This document shows positions 25,827 to 34,786 of a stretch of DNA of 64,000 bases, piece by piece. Under the pieces are notes generated by a model. It saw only the letters and a program-made list of their open reading frames with translations, had not been told where the DNA came from and did no database searches. Made by a program: the position numbers and the translations under genes. The stretch is from positions 1 to 64,000 of the forward strand of contig CAZRVU010000007.1 of the NCBI GenBank assembly GCA_964603615.1. Reading direction: 5' to 3'. Each line of letters begins with the position of its first letter. The first letter of the stretch is position 1. The DNA is from JAAZMI01 sp964603615 (GTDB lineage Bacteria > Bacillota > Dethiobacteria > DTU022 > UBA8154).

Positions 25827-27029
25827 TTGTTACAAGAAAAGGAAAGGCAATATATCATTAATACGTATAATCGCCAGCCGGAGCTAACGCTGTTGTTGGT
25901 CAGAGGTGAAGGAACCTTGCTTTGGGATGCAGAAGGAAAGGAATATCTAGATTTTGTGGGGGGGATCGCCGTCAATGCTTTGGGTCATGCGTATTCCCCT
26001 GTTTTGCAGGCTGCCCGGGAACAGATGCAAAAAGTCATACATACCTCCAACCTGTATTATACCGAACCCCAGATCAACCTGGCGGAATGCCTGGTAAAAA
26101 ACTCGGCAGGGAGAAAGGTTTTTTTCTGCAACAGTGGGGCGGAAGCTAACGAGGCTGCGATCAAACTGACACGCAAATATATGCAACAGGAAAGACAGGC
26201 GGATAGGTTTGGGATCATCTCCGCTTTAAATTCTTTTCATGGGCGGACGCTAGCTACCTTGACTGCAACGGGGCAATCAAAATTTCAGAAAGGTTTTGAA
26301 CCCCTGCCAGCAGGTTTTTGTTATGCCCGTTTTAATGATCTGGAATCTTTTCAGTCCCGGTTGAACGAGCACACCGCCGCCATTATGGTTGAACCCGTGC
26401 AGGGGGAGGGCGGTGTTCACGTGGGCACGACGGAATTTTTGACGGGGTTGCGTCGTTTATGCGATGAAAACAAACTGTTGCTCATCTTTGATGAAGTGCA
26501 AAGCGGCATGGGGAGGACGGGTAAACTTTTTGCTTATGAAAATTATGGGATTAAACCGGATATTTTTACCCTGGCCAAAGCATTGGGGGGAGGCTTTCCG
26601 ATAGGCGCCATGCTTTGTTCGGAAAAAGTAGCGGCGGGTTTTACGCCCGGGGATCATGCCTCAACCTTTGGGGGCAATCCGGTAGCTTGTGCTGCTGCTC
26701 TTGCCGTGCTGCAAGAGATTTTGCGAACAGGGTTTTTGGAAGAGGTGTCGGCTAAGGGCCAGTATTTTCAGGAGAAATTGCAGCTATTGGCTGGCAGGTT
26801 TCCCGGTGTTATTTTAGAGATCAGGGGGAAGGGTTTGATCATCGGGATAGAATTAAAAGGTAAAGCCGGGGAGGTGCAGCGTTCCTGCCAGGCCCGGGGG
26901 CTGTTAGTCAACTCCCTGGGGGAGACGGTTTTGCGCTTTCTTCCACCCTTGAATGTTAAAAAAGATGAACTGGATTCTGCTTTAGGGATTTTAGAAAAGG
27001 TTATAAAGGAGGTTTTTGACGGTGAATAG
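25827..27029 (+). CDS. argD: Acetylornithine aminotransferase
   Basis: This PLP enzyme converts N-acetylglutamate semialdehyde to N-acetylornithine. The 400-residue product has 'FCNSGAEANEAAIKL' near the N-terminus, 'LNSFHGRTLATLTATGQ', the PLP-contacting 'IFDEVQSGMGRTGKL' and the Schiff-base lysine in 'TLAKALGGGFPIGAM'. It starts at TTG 25827 behind GGGGGGAAG. Its last eight bases overlap the start of argF, so the two are translationally coupled. Class-III aminotransferases of this group may also serve lysine synthesis. Confidence 0.95.
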   Translation: MLQEKERQYIINTYNRQPELTLLLVRGEGTLLWDAEGKEYLDFVGGIAVNALGHAYSPVLQAAREQMQKVIHTSNLYYTEPQINLAECLVKNSAGRKVFFCNSGAEANEAAIKLTRKYMQQERQADRFGIISALNSFHGRTLATLTATGQSKFQKGFEPLPAGFCYARFNDLESFQSRLNEHTAAIMVEPVQGEGGVHVGTTEFLTGLRRLCDENKLLLIFDEVQSGMGRTGKLFAYENYGIKPDIFTLAKALGGGFPIGAMLCSEKVAAGFTPGDHASTFGGNPVACAAALAVLQEILRTGFLEEVSAKGQYFQEKLQLLAGRFPGVILEIRGKGLIIGIELKGKAGEVQRSCQARGLLVNSLGETVLRFLPPLNVKKDELDSALGILEKVIKEVFDGE

Positions 27030-27957
27030 TTTTCAGGGAAGGGATTTTTTGTCCCTGCAAGATTATGATGCTGCAGAGATTAAATCTCTGCTTAATTTGG
27101 CCCGGGAGTTGAAAGCCCGTCAGAAAAAAGGGGAACTGCAGTCCTTGTTAGCCGGGAAAACTCTGGCCATGATTTTTGAAAAGCCATCGACGCGGACCAG
27201 GGTATCTTTTGAGGTTGGTATGTGGCAGTTAGGAGGGCTTGCCCTTTTTTTAAGTAGCCAGGAACTTCAGATGGGCAGGGGAGAGCCGATCAAGGATACG
27301 GCGGCAGTGCTTTCGCGTTATGTTGAGGGGATTATGATTCGTACTTTCGCCCATCACGATGTAGAAGAACTGGCGCGGCATGCCTCTATCCCTGTGATCA
27401 ATGGTCTTACAGATTTGTTGCACCCTTGTCAAGTTTTAGCTGACCTAATGACCATTGAGGAGAAGACTGGCCGCCTGCAGGGGAATAAGTTGGCTTATGC
27501 GGGAGATGGGAACAACGTGGTCCATTCGTTGTTGTTGGGGTGTTCGAAGATGGGCCTCGATATAGCTGTGGCTGCTCCTGCCCGCTATCAACCCCTGCCA
27601 GCAATTATAGCTCAAGCTCGGGAAAATGCTGATCGCAGCGGCAGCCAATTAATAATTACGGAAGATCCTGTAGAAGCCGTGAAAAATGCCGATATAATTT
27701 ATACAGACGTTTGGACGAGCATGGGGCAGGAAAAGGAAAGAGAAGAACGCAGCAGGGTTTTTTCCCCTTATCAGATAAATGATAGTTTGGCCAAACAAGC
27801 CAAGCCGGGGGCGCTGATCATGCATTGTCTCCCTGCTTACCGCGGAGAGGAGATTACCGCCGAAGTGTTTGAAGGGGAACAATCTGTGGTTTTAGAACAA
27901 GCTGAAAACCGCCTACATGCACAAAAAGCTTTGTTGGCCTTGTTGATGGGCGATTAA
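27022..27957 (+). CDS. argF: Ornithine carbamoyltransferase
   Basis: ArgF joins carbamoyl phosphate to ornithine to make citrulline. The 311-residue protein has the carbamoyl-phosphate loop 'STRTRVSFE', the 'HPCQVLAD' motif and the ornithine/catalytic loop 'MHCLPAYRGEEI'. GTG 27022 is chosen over TTG 27016 because AGGAGG (27006-27011) is ten bases away rather than four. It is the last gene of the run; argG, argH and carAB are not in the window, so citrulline is completed to arginine by genes elsewhere. Confidence 0.96.
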   Translation: MNSFQGRDFLSLQDYDAAEIKSLLNLARELKARQKKGELQSLLAGKTLAMIFEKPSTRTRVSFEVGMWQLGGLALFLSSQELQMGRGEPIKDTAAVLSRYVEGIMIRTFAHHDVEELARHASIPVINGLTDLLHPCQVLADLMTIEEKTGRLQGNKLAYAGDGNNVVHSLLLGCSKMGLDIAVAAPARYQPLPAIIAQARENADRSGSQLIITEDPVEAVKNADIIYTDVWTSMGQEKEREERSRVFSPYQINDSLAKQAKPGALIMHCLPAYRGEEITAEVFEGEQSVVLEQAENRLHAQKALLALLMGD

Positions 27958-28106
27958 ATGCCAGGTTGGCCGGGTAGGTAAAAATTTTTTAAGTTAATAT
28001 AAAGCTGAAATAATTGGAGGATAAACCCTAATTTTTCGGGACCTTCCGGCTGCATTTAAACTGTTAATGCGGAAGCTTAAATATTTTTTTTAAAGGGTGC
28101 AAACTG

Positions 28107-29906
28107 ATGACAGAAAACGTGGAGAATGGAAAGGTAGGTATCGTCAACGGTAAAATCGTGGTGTGTAACCCACAAGAAGGAGGAAGCCCGGCTGTTTTAT
28201 TTCCTCCTGCGGAAGGGGTTACTGTTTTGGTAAACGGGGAAGTAATAAAGGAAGTAACAGAAGTAAAGGAAGAGGATCAGCTCGAAGTAAATCCTTTAAT
28301 TTTGATGGAAGAAGGTTGGATAGAGGCCAAGGTCTCTCCGGATGGCCTTGCTGCTTCAATGGCAGTATCGCCGCGCGTTATCAGCAGTTATTCTCTCCAA
28401 GATGCGGCCTTGACGGAGAAACTTAAACCGGAGGTTGTAAGAAAAGAGGAACGGGAAAATGTTTTCACGCTGGAAGAGGCGGAGGAGGAGCTGAAAAAGA
28501 ATAAAGTTACCTTTGGGCTGGATTTTGCCGCCTTTAAAAGTGTCGTAGAGCAGGCTACAGGTCAATGGGAAATTGTAGCCCGGGGTGAAAAGATGTTGGA
28601 AGGCAAAGACGGCTATCTAGAATTTTTAATTAGCCCCGAGGTAGAAAAGATAACCTACGAAAAAGAAAGTGGAAAAGTGGATTATAGGGAAAGATACCAA
28701 TACCCTTCAGTACAAAAAGATGATCTGATTGCCCTCGTTCATCCGCCTGATAATGGTGTTCCCGGGCAAAAAGTTACTGGAGAAGCCATCTTTCCGCTGG
28801 CGGTAAAAGAAGTAAAAGTAAAGTGTGCAGACGGAGTTGCTTTTTTGGAAAACGACCATAAAGTTGTTGCCTTAAAAGATGGGCGCTTAATTTTCAGTGG
28901 CAATCAGATTAAGGTATCTGACTTGCTGGTACACCACGGGGATGTAGATTTGAAAAGCGGCAATATCCGCTTTAATGGGGACGTGCAGATTCACGGGAAT
29001 ATTACAGAAGGAATGAAAGTGGAGGCCCAAGGAGATCTATATATCGAGGGTAATGGGTATGAGGCTAGCATTACTGCTGGCGGCGGCGTACATGTTACCA
29101 GGAATTTAATCCAATGCAGGGTTAGCGGGGGCTTAAACTATGAATATTTACAAGAGACCTTTCGATTGTTAGAAAATATTTATGTGTGTTACAGCAGCTT
29201 TTTTAACAATGTTCAAAAAGTTATCAGTGTTTTAAAGGAACGTAAACACAATATCGATGAACGTATGATCGGCATCACTGTTAAATCTGTTTTAGAAAAA
29301 AAGCTGCCCATTTTACAAGAAAATACTTTAAGGCTTGAACAACAGTTAAAGAAAACAAAGAGCAAAAATAAAAAAGAAGCTCTCTTATCAGAAATTATAT
29401 ATTTCCTAAAAGAACTAAATATTTTTTCTTCACAGCATATGGATCTACAAAAATTGGAGAAGTGGAAAAATAAAATTGAATTTATACGGACAGACTATTC
29501 GGAAGCTTTGGAAGATATCCCTGAATTCAACGCTTTATATGTTCAAAACAGTCATTTAAAATACAGCGGGGATATTAATATTGTGGGCCAAGGTTGTTAC
29601 CAGTCTATTTTACAAGCGGGGAAAAAGGTCCTAGTTCAAGGCATCTTTCGCGGTGGGATGATTATGGCGGCAGGTGATGTAAGGGTTAAAGAATTTGCCG
29701 GCATGGTAGATGCCGCCGGTCACCAGGCGAAAAAAAGGGTGGTGGGAATAAAAGTTCCTTGTGAGGCCGTGATTTATCTTGGGAAGGTCCATGGAGATAC
29801 TGTCATACAGGTTGGAAAACTTATCTACAAATTCGACCGGGAATATGTAAATATTAAGGTTAGTTATGATCGTGAAAGCGGCATGCTGAAAATAACGAAC
29901 TATTGA
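28107..29906 (+). CDS. FapA-family (DUF342) protein
   Basis: The 599-residue product resembles FapA/DUF342 proteins: an N-terminal region of about 120 residues, a middle part with 'VHPPDNGVPGQKVTGE', then a long beta-helix of short hydrophobic/glycine repeats ('VHHGDVDLKSGNIRFNGD', 'VQIHGNITEGMKVEAQGD'), interrupted at about residues 360-470 by a lysine/glutamate-rich coiled coil. The end returns to beta-helix ('GIFRGGMIMAAGDVRVKEF'). FapA was first linked to flagellar assembly in Vibrio, but clostridial members often lie away from flagellar genes, as here, and their role is unknown. No flagellar genes are nearby. It is rich in AT compared with its neighbours. Confidence 0.8.
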   Translation: MTENVENGKVGIVNGKIVVCNPQEGGSPAVLFPPAEGVTVLVNGEVIKEVTEVKEEDQLEVNPLILMEEGWIEAKVSPDGLAASMAVSPRVISSYSLQDAALTEKLKPEVVRKEERENVFTLEEAEEELKKNKVTFGLDFAAFKSVVEQATGQWEIVARGEKMLEGKDGYLEFLISPEVEKITYEKESGKVDYRERYQYPSVQKDDLIALVHPPDNGVPGQKVTGEAIFPLAVKEVKVKCADGVAFLENDHKVVALKDGRLIFSGNQIKVSDLLVHHGDVDLKSGNIRFNGDVQIHGNITEGMKVEAQGDLYIEGNGYEASITAGGGVHVTRNLIQCRVSGGLNYEYLQETFRLLENIYVCYSSFFNNVQKVISVLKERKHNIDERMIGITVKSVLEKKLPILQENTLRLEQQLKKTKSKNKKEALLSEIIYFLKELNIFSSQHMDLQKLEKWKNKIEFIRTDYSEALEDIPEFNALYVQNSHLKYSGDINIVGQGCYQSILQAGKKVLVQGIFRGGMIMAAGDVRVKEFAGMVDAAGHQAKKRVVGIKVPCEAVIYLGKVHGDTVIQVGKLIYKFDREYVNIKVSYDRESGMLKITNY

Positions 29907-30112
29907 TGGTCAAAGAAAAAGCACCGGGCAGAACATTTAGCCGCAGGGTTTTTTTGTTTGACAAAGGATCGGGTTTATTGTAGTTTAAAGAGAGGTCTTA
30001 AGCAAGTTGGTGCTGCACACAAACGGGATCAGCTAGGGACCTTGCGTAAGGCTTTGCCGCCGGAAATTTAAAGCCAGCTATTAAAATGTATAGTTCACGG
30101 AGGGGAATTTTG

Positions 30113-30280
30113 ATGGAAGAGGTTAAGAAGAAATTGATGGAGGCATCTCCCAAAGGTACGATACCGTGTATTATGATTTTTCGCATTGCTAGGGAATGTA
30201 ACTGCTCAATAGCTGAAGCGGGTAGCCTGTGTGATGAACTTAAAATCAAGATCGTAAATTGCCAACTTGGTTGTTTTTAG
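30113..30280 (+). CDS. Small conserved protein ending in CQLGCF (55 aa), next to a molybdopterin gene
   Basis: The ATG at 30113 has GGAGGGG nine bases upstream and gives 55 residues: a basic first helix, 'KGTIPCIMIFRIAREC' and a C-terminal 'DELKIKIVNCQLGCF'. Four of five cysteines sit in IPC, REC, and the terminal C-x3-C. The middle has a short helix-turn-helix-like pattern ('CSIAEAGSLCDELKIKI'). I recall similar small proteins near molybdenum/tungsten enzyme genes in clostridia and archaea but know no assigned function. The next gene, 96 bp on, encodes a MogA/MoaB protein, which supports a link to molybdopterin metabolism. Confidence 0.65.
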   Translation: MEEVKKKLMEASPKGTIPCIMIFRIARECNCSIAEAGSLCDELKIKIVNCQLGCF

Positions 30281-30376
30281 GAGAACGGTGCTGCCACCAG
30301 GAGTTTTTTAGCGGGGCAGTTCAATGTCCTGGCAGGCTAGGTCAGGCGTAGAAAGGGGAAGGATGATCGTAAACCT

Positions 30377-30916
30377 ATGGGCAATAGGCAACAGCAAAGT
30401 AAAGAAATCAAAACATTTGTGGCCATACTGACAATAAGTGATCGCAGCGCAAGGGGTGAAAGGGAAGACCGCTCGGGGGAAGTAATTGCGGAAATCATTC
30501 GTGCTACCGGCTGGGAGGTGGCGGTTTACAAAATTATACCTGATGCTAAGGATATTATCAAAGCGGAACTAATGAGGATGGCAGAGGAGGAACGGGTTAA
30601 TCTAGTACTGACTACCGGCGGGACAGGTGTGGCACCACAGGATTTAACCCCGGATGCCACATTGGAAGTTATCACCAAGGAGGTCCCCGGCCTGGCCGAG
30701 GCGATGAGAAGCGAAAGCCTCAAAAAAACCCCTCACGCCATGCTTTCCCGGGCCGTATGCGGTATAAGGAAAGAGACGCTGATTATAAACTTGCCGGGGA
30801 GCCCCCGGGCTGTGCAAGAGTGTCTGGAGGTAGTCTTGCCGGCAATTCCCCATGCTTTGGAATTGTTGCGGGGAGATGTTTCCGATTGTGGTACAGAATC
30901 ACAATATAAGAGCTGA
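30377..30916 (+). CDS. mog: Molybdopterin adenylyltransferase / MoaB-Mog family protein
   Basis: The 179-residue product belongs to the MoaB/Mog family, which adenylylates molybdopterin before metal insertion. It has 'ILTISDRSARGEREDRSG' near the N-terminus, the MPT-binding 'LTTGGTGVAPQDLTPDAT' and 'INLPGSPRAVQECL'. The ATG at 30377 has only a weak site, so a slightly different start is possible. Its product would serve the formate dehydrogenase encoded 14 kb away and other Mo/W enzymes. Mog and MoaB cannot be firmly separated from sequence alone. Confidence 0.85.
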   Translation: MGNRQQQSKEIKTFVAILTISDRSARGEREDRSGEVIAEIIRATGWEVAVYKIIPDAKDIIKAELMRMAEEERVNLVLTTGGTGVAPQDLTPDATLEVITKEVPGLAEAMRSESLKKTPHAMLSRAVCGIRKETLIINLPGSPRAVQECLEVVLPAIPHALELLRGDVSDCGTESQYKS

Positions 30917-30948
30917 CTTGTCTCCGGCTTTAAAGGGGGCTTTTGTTA

Positions 30949-31479
30949 TTGAAAGATAAAAATGGGCTTGTCCTTGTTTATACCGGAAATGGAAAAGGTA
31001 AAACCACGGCAGCGTTGGGTTTGGCCTTAAGAGCGATCGGCCATGGCCAACGTGTTTTTCTGTTGCAATTTATGAAAAGCGAGCCTGGCACAGGAGAGAT
31101 ACAGGCCATTAATCAATACCTTCCCAATTTTAAGGTCCTGCAAGCCGGGAAAAATAGAATGCTACCCGATAATAGCCTTGCTGCTGATGAACCGGGCGAT
31201 ATCCGCAAAGGTTTTAATCAAGGGAAAGCGGCTTTGTTGAGCGGGGAGTATGACCTGGTAATTTTTGATGAGATTAATGTTGTCCTGGCACGCGGCCGAT
31301 TTCCCGTGGAAGAGGTACTGGAGATGCTCCGCATGCGCCCGGGGCATGTCAATGTTGTTTTAACCGGGCGTTATGCGCCCGAAGAAATTGTAGATTTTGC
31401 CGATCTGGTTAGCGAAGTAAAGGAGATTAAGCATCCTTACCGGCGGGGAATTAAAGCGCGGGCCGGGTTAGAATTCTAG
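30949..31479 (+). CDS. cobO: Cob(I)alamin adenosyltransferase (CobO/CobA type)
   Basis: The enzyme transfers the adenosyl group of ATP to cob(I)alamin. The 176-residue product has the family's P-loop at the very N-terminus, 'YTGNGKGKTTAALGLALRA', then 'FLLQFMKSEPGTGE', 'DLVIFDEINVVL' (Walker B) and 'VVLTGRYAPEEIVDFAD'. TTG 30949 is chosen because AAAGGGGG is nine bases upstream; an in-frame TTG at 30943 is too close. It lies 32 bp after mog and is probably cotranscribed. No other cobalamin gene is adjacent. Confidence 0.92.
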   Translation: MKDKNGLVLVYTGNGKGKTTAALGLALRAIGHGQRVFLLQFMKSEPGTGEIQAINQYLPNFKVLQAGKNRMLPDNSLAADEPGDIRKGFNQGKAALLSGEYDLVIFDEINVVLARGRFPVEEVLEMLRMRPGHVNVVLTGRYAPEEIVDFADLVSEVKEIKHPYRRGIKARAGLEF

Positions 31480-31487
31480 GTGGCGAA

Positions 31488-31555
31488 TGTGTCAAGGGGA
31501 CGGGGGTATTGACACATGTATGTGTGTCAAGGGGACGGGGGTATTGACACATGTA
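31488..31555. repeat. Two tandem 33-bp REP-like palindromic units
   Basis: Two identical 33-bp copies (31488-31520 and 31523-31555) are separated by two bases. Each is an inverted repeat, TGTGTCAA ... TTGACACA, around the core GGGGACGGGGGTA. Similar 'tgtcaaggggacgg' palindromes are widespread in clostridial genomes and are linked to REP-associated IS200-like transposases; no transposase is present here. Confidence 0.8.
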
Positions 31556-32077
31556 TGGGGAATCATCCGGGATCATTAAAAACTCCAGTTTTAATGCCCG
31601 TTATTCCGGAACGGGGCCGGGAAATCCTGTGGTTCCAGTGTCCGGGGGATCTTTTATTTCGCTGCAAAATTCGTTGCGCTACAAACTTCTATTTTAATAA
31701 TAATCTTAAACCTGAAACCGAGAACCATTTCTTGTTTCAGGTCTTTGCCGCAAAATAGGAAACCGCCTTCTTGTTTCAGGGGGTTTCACTGCTAACGCCC
31801 AGGATAACAGGGCAAAAAATATGAAACAGAGAACAACCATGACAATGCTTGACACAGGAGAATGGATGAAAGCTTCCATTAATTCCCGTACTTTCACACT
31901 AACCGTCCCCTGTTTCACTGTTTCACGAAATTGTTGTGTCGGCAGGGCATATTTTTTTTGTTCTGGGATAAAATACATTATATTTGAAGATTTAAAGGAA
32001 AAGGCAGAATTAAAAGGAAACCTTAAGGAAACCCCTGCTAACGTTCTTTAATGCCTTATTTTAGTTTATTAACACGT
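31556..32077. other. Intergenic region between cobO repeats and the groE promoter
   Basis: No supportable gene. CCTGAAAC (31711-31718) and GTTTCAGG (31734-31741) form an 8-bp hairpin, and CTTGTTTCAGG occurs again at 31770-31780. A 90-codon minus-strand frame at 31706-31978 has one hydrophobic stretch but no ribosome site and spans these repeats. Confidence 0.45.
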
Positions 32078-32107
32078 TTGCCTTTTATAAACATTATTTT
32101 ATATGAT
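32078..32107 (+). promoter_or_regulatory. Promoter of groESL
   Basis: TTGCCT (32078-32083), an 18-base spacer and TATGAT (32102-32107), placing the transcript start just ahead of the CIRCE operator. Confidence 0.6.
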
Positions 32108-32120
32108 CTTTATGTGTTCA

Positions 32121-32147
32121 TTAGCACTCACTTTAAATGAGTGCTAA
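32121..32147. promoter_or_regulatory. CIRCE operator (HrcA binding site)
   Basis: Exact consensus inverted repeat TTAGCACTC (32121-32129), nine-base spacer, GAGTGCTAA (32139-32147), 51 bp upstream of groES. HrcA bound here would repress groESL until heat shock. Confidence 0.97.
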
Positions 32148-32198
32148 CAAAAAGGGGCCCACAAAGTCCAAAGGAAATATAATAAGGAGGTATCACGT

Positions 32199-32486
32199 AT
32201 GAATTTAAAGCCTTTAGGGGACAGAGTTATTGTTAAAGTATTAGAAGAAGAGGAGAAGACCAGTTCCGGTATTGTCCTTCCGGACAAGGCTAAGGAAAAA
32301 CCCCAGGAGGGTGAAGTAAAGGCAATCGGACCGGGCCGGGTTCTCGATGACGGGAAAAGGCTTGAAATGGATGTAAAAGTTGGCGATAAGGTGGTATATT
32401 CTAAATATGCCGGTACGGAAATCAAAATTGATGGAGAAGAATACTTAATTTTACGACAAGATGATATACTGGGTGTTTTTGCCTAA
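32199..32486 (+). CDS. groES: Co-chaperonin GroES
   Basis: The 95-residue GroES caps the GroEL chamber in the cytoplasm. 'LKPLGDRVIVKVLEEEEKT' opens the protein, the mobile loop reads 'SSGIVLPDKAKEKPQEGEV', and 'GDKVVYSKYAGTEIKIDGE' plus 'LRQDDILGV' close it; all are typical. AAGGAGG is eight bases before the ATG. CIRCE precedes it and groEL follows after 224 bp, a longer gap than in many clostridia but without an obvious terminator. Confidence 0.97.
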   Translation: MNLKPLGDRVIVKVLEEEEKTSSGIVLPDKAKEKPQEGEVKAIGPGRVLDDGKRLEMDVKVGDKVVYSKYAGTEIKIDGEEYLILRQDDILGVFA

Positions 32487-32710
32487 AAAAACAGGTTAAA
32501 TTTAGACAGGCAGTAAGAAGAATTATGAAGTTATCCCGGGCAGGCTGTTTCCGGTGTTTGTAAAAAATGCTACAAGGTATTTGCAAGGGAGAACCCCGGG
32601 CTCCCATTTTGCAGGGGCAATAGCGGCAGGATAAATACTTCCTGCATGCGTTTTTTGTGAAATGTTGTCAAAAGCTATTAAAATTGATTAAATTGGAGGG
32701 TTACGTATAT

Positions 32711-34330
32711 ATGGCGCATAAAGAGATTATTTTTCGTGAAGATGCCCGTCATGCTCTGGAAAGAGGGGTTGATCAACTGGCTAATACCGTAAAGGTTACT
32801 TTAGGGCCCAAAGGGCGTAACGTGGTTTTGGATAAAAGATTTGGTTCGCCACAGATCACGAATGACGGAGTGACTATCGCCCGTGAAATAGAGTTGGAAG
32901 ATCAGTTTGAAAATATGGGTGCACAACTAGTAAAGGAAGTAGCTAACAAAACACAGGATATTGCCGGTGATGGAACCACTTCCGCCACTATTTTGGCCCA
33001 GGCTATCATTAAGCAGGGTATTAAGAACGTAACAGCCGGGACGAATCCTGTGTTGATGAAAAAAGGTATTGACAAAGCAGTGGGGAAAGTTTTGGAACAC
33101 ATAAAAAACCAGAGTAAACCCGTGGAAAGCCGCGAGGCTATTGCTCAGGTTGCCTCCATTTCTGCCGACGATGAAACTATCGGGAATATTATAGCCAATG
33201 CTATGGAAGAAGTGGGCAAAGATGGTGTGATTACAGTAGAAGAATCGAGAGGCTTCCAGACCGATCTAAAAGTTGTAGAGGGGATGCAATTTGATCGGGG
33301 TTATATTTCTCCCTACATGGTTACGGACACTGAAAAAATGGAGGCAATTCTGGAAGATCCGATGATCCTGCTTACAGATCGCAAAATCGGTAATATCCAT
33401 GACATACTGCCACTACTGGAAAAAATTGTTCAGAAAGGCAAACAGCTTCTATTGATAGCTGAGGATGTTGAAGGCGAAGCATTAGCCACTTTGGTTGTTA
33501 ACAAGATCCGTGGCACTTTTACTTGTGTAGCCGTGAAGGCCCCGGGTTTTGGGGACCGCCGCAAGGCCATGCTGGAAGATATCGCCATCCTTACGGGCGG
33601 GCAAGTCATTTCAGAAGATCTGGGCCTGGATATGAAAAATGTTGATATCGAGATGCTGGGTAGCGCTCGCCAGGTAAGGGTTGACAAGGATGATACCGTG
33701 ATCGTTGATGGTGCCGGGGAAACAGAGGGAATTCAGAAGCGGATCAGCCAGATTCGCGTGCAGATTGAGGATACCACATCTGATTTTGACCGGGAAAAAC
33801 TGCAGGAACGCCTGGCCAAACTGGCTGGTGGGGTAGCTGTGATCGAGGTGGGTGCCGCGACGGAGACAGAAATGAAGGAAAGAAAACTCCGCATTGAAGA
33901 TGCTCTCTCCGCGACAAGGGCCGCCGTAGAGGAAGGTATTGTTCCCGGTGGTGGGGTTGCCTATCTAAACGCTGTTGAGTCTTTGGAGGAGTTGGAAACA
34001 CAGGAAGATGAGTTAGTAGGAGTGCAGATCGTGCGTCGTGCTCTGGAAGAGCCTCTGCGTCAAATTGCTGAAAATGCCGGGGAAGAGGGTTCCATTGCTG
34101 TGGAAAGAGTTAAAAACATGGAAAAAGGAATTGGCTTCAATGCCCTTACCGGTGCCTATGTTGAAATGATGGGGGAAGGCATCGTCGATCCGGCGAAAGT
34201 GGTTCGCTCTGCCATCCAAAATGCGGCTAGCATTGCCTCACTTTTCCTCACTACAGAAGCAGTGGTTGCCGAAATACCGGAAGAAAACAAGGGTTTCCCT
34301 CCAGGGATGGGCGATATGCCACCGATGTAA
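32711..34330 (+). CDS. groEL: Chaperonin GroEL
   Basis: GroEL forms the 14-mer folding chamber. The 539-residue product has 'TLGPKGRNVVLDKRFGSP', the ATP-site 'DGTTSATILAQAI', 'EEGIVPGGGVAYLNA' and ends in a short 'GFPPGMGDMPPM' tail instead of a long GGM repeat. ATG 32711 is used because GGAGG is ten bases upstream; the frame extends 18 codons further 5' without a better site. It is controlled together with groES by CIRCE and ended by the terminator at 34389. Confidence 0.97.
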   Translation: MAHKEIIFREDARHALERGVDQLANTVKVTLGPKGRNVVLDKRFGSPQITNDGVTIAREIELEDQFENMGAQLVKEVANKTQDIAGDGTTSATILAQAIIKQGIKNVTAGTNPVLMKKGIDKAVGKVLEHIKNQSKPVESREAIAQVASISADDETIGNIIANAMEEVGKDGVITVEESRGFQTDLKVVEGMQFDRGYISPYMVTDTEKMEAILEDPMILLTDRKIGNIHDILPLLEKIVQKGKQLLLIAEDVEGEALATLVVNKIRGTFTCVAVKAPGFGDRRKAMLEDIAILTGGQVISEDLGLDMKNVDIEMLGSARQVRVDKDDTVIVDGAGETEGIQKRISQIRVQIEDTTSDFDREKLQERLAKLAGGVAVIEVGAATETEMKERKLRIEDALSATRAAVEEGIVPGGGVAYLNAVESLEELETQEDELVGVQIVRRALEEPLRQIAENAGEEGSIAVERVKNMEKGIGFNALTGAYVEMMGEGIVDPAKVVRSAIQNAASIASLFLTTEAVVAEIPEENKGFPPGMGDMPPM

Positions 34331-34388
34331 GCAAGAGCAAAAAGAAAAAAAGATAAATTGTCCTCCAGCAAATAAAGGAGGGCCAGAT

Positions 34389-34430
34389 AAGGGGGAACCA
34401 TATACTAGACACGGTTCTCCCTTGTTTTTT
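34389..34430 (+). terminator. Rho-independent terminator of groESL
   Basis: An 11-bp stem, AAGGGGGAACC (34389-34399) with GGTTCTCCCTT (34413-34423) and one G-T wobble, is followed by GTTTTTTT. Confidence 0.85.
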
Positions 34431-34449
34431 TAAGAAAGTAAAAAGATAT

Positions 34450-34674
34450 GATTCCACTGCAAAAATTACATTCTGCTGCATAAAACGAAATTTGCTGGGG
34501 CGGGAGCTGTAAAAATCAGCCCATAAAGACACCACAATTTTGAAGCAAAAATGGCAGGACGCCATTTTAGGGCCTTTTGAAGAGGACGTTCAATGGGCCC
34601 GGGCGAAAAATTGTCAGTCGAAGGGATGCTGATTTCAGCGAACGCCTGGCAAGCGGGGTTTATGCAGTAGAATC
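34450..34674 (+). mobile_element. MITE-like element, copy A (225 bp)
   Basis: Terminal inverted repeats GATTCCACTGC (34450-34460) and GCAGTAGAATC (34664-34674) match in 10 of 11 positions. The interior is nearly the same as the reverse complement of 46935-47160. A central hairpin AAAATGGC/GCCATTTT (34548-34568) resembles a two-way terminator. No protein is encoded. Flanks AAAAGATAT and AAAGGATAA are similar but not an exact target duplication. It lies between the groE terminator and the guaA-type gene. Confidence 0.8.
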
Positions 34675-34786
34675 AAAGGATAAGTTATGGTTAAGGAATG
34701 TTAGACCGGCAGGAGATAAAGATTTTCCTGGCGAATAAATTTTAAAGAACATAATTAATAAAAAGTAGGCTCCGGAGGAATGAACG

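Noticed and set aside
31488..31555. CRISPR array
   Set aside because: Only two units, separated by two bases; no spacers of regular length and no cas genes. The units are palindromic REP-like repeats.
31706..31978. 90-codon minus-strand frame with one hydrophobic segment
   Set aside because: No ribosome site, spans a hairpin and direct repeats, and ends in a repeat-derived Arg/Pro-rich tail.
34450..34674. Riboswitch upstream of the guaA-type gene
   Set aside because: The same sequence occurs in reverse orientation between two unrelated genes at 46935-47160 with terminal repeats and a target duplication, which fits a mobile element better.
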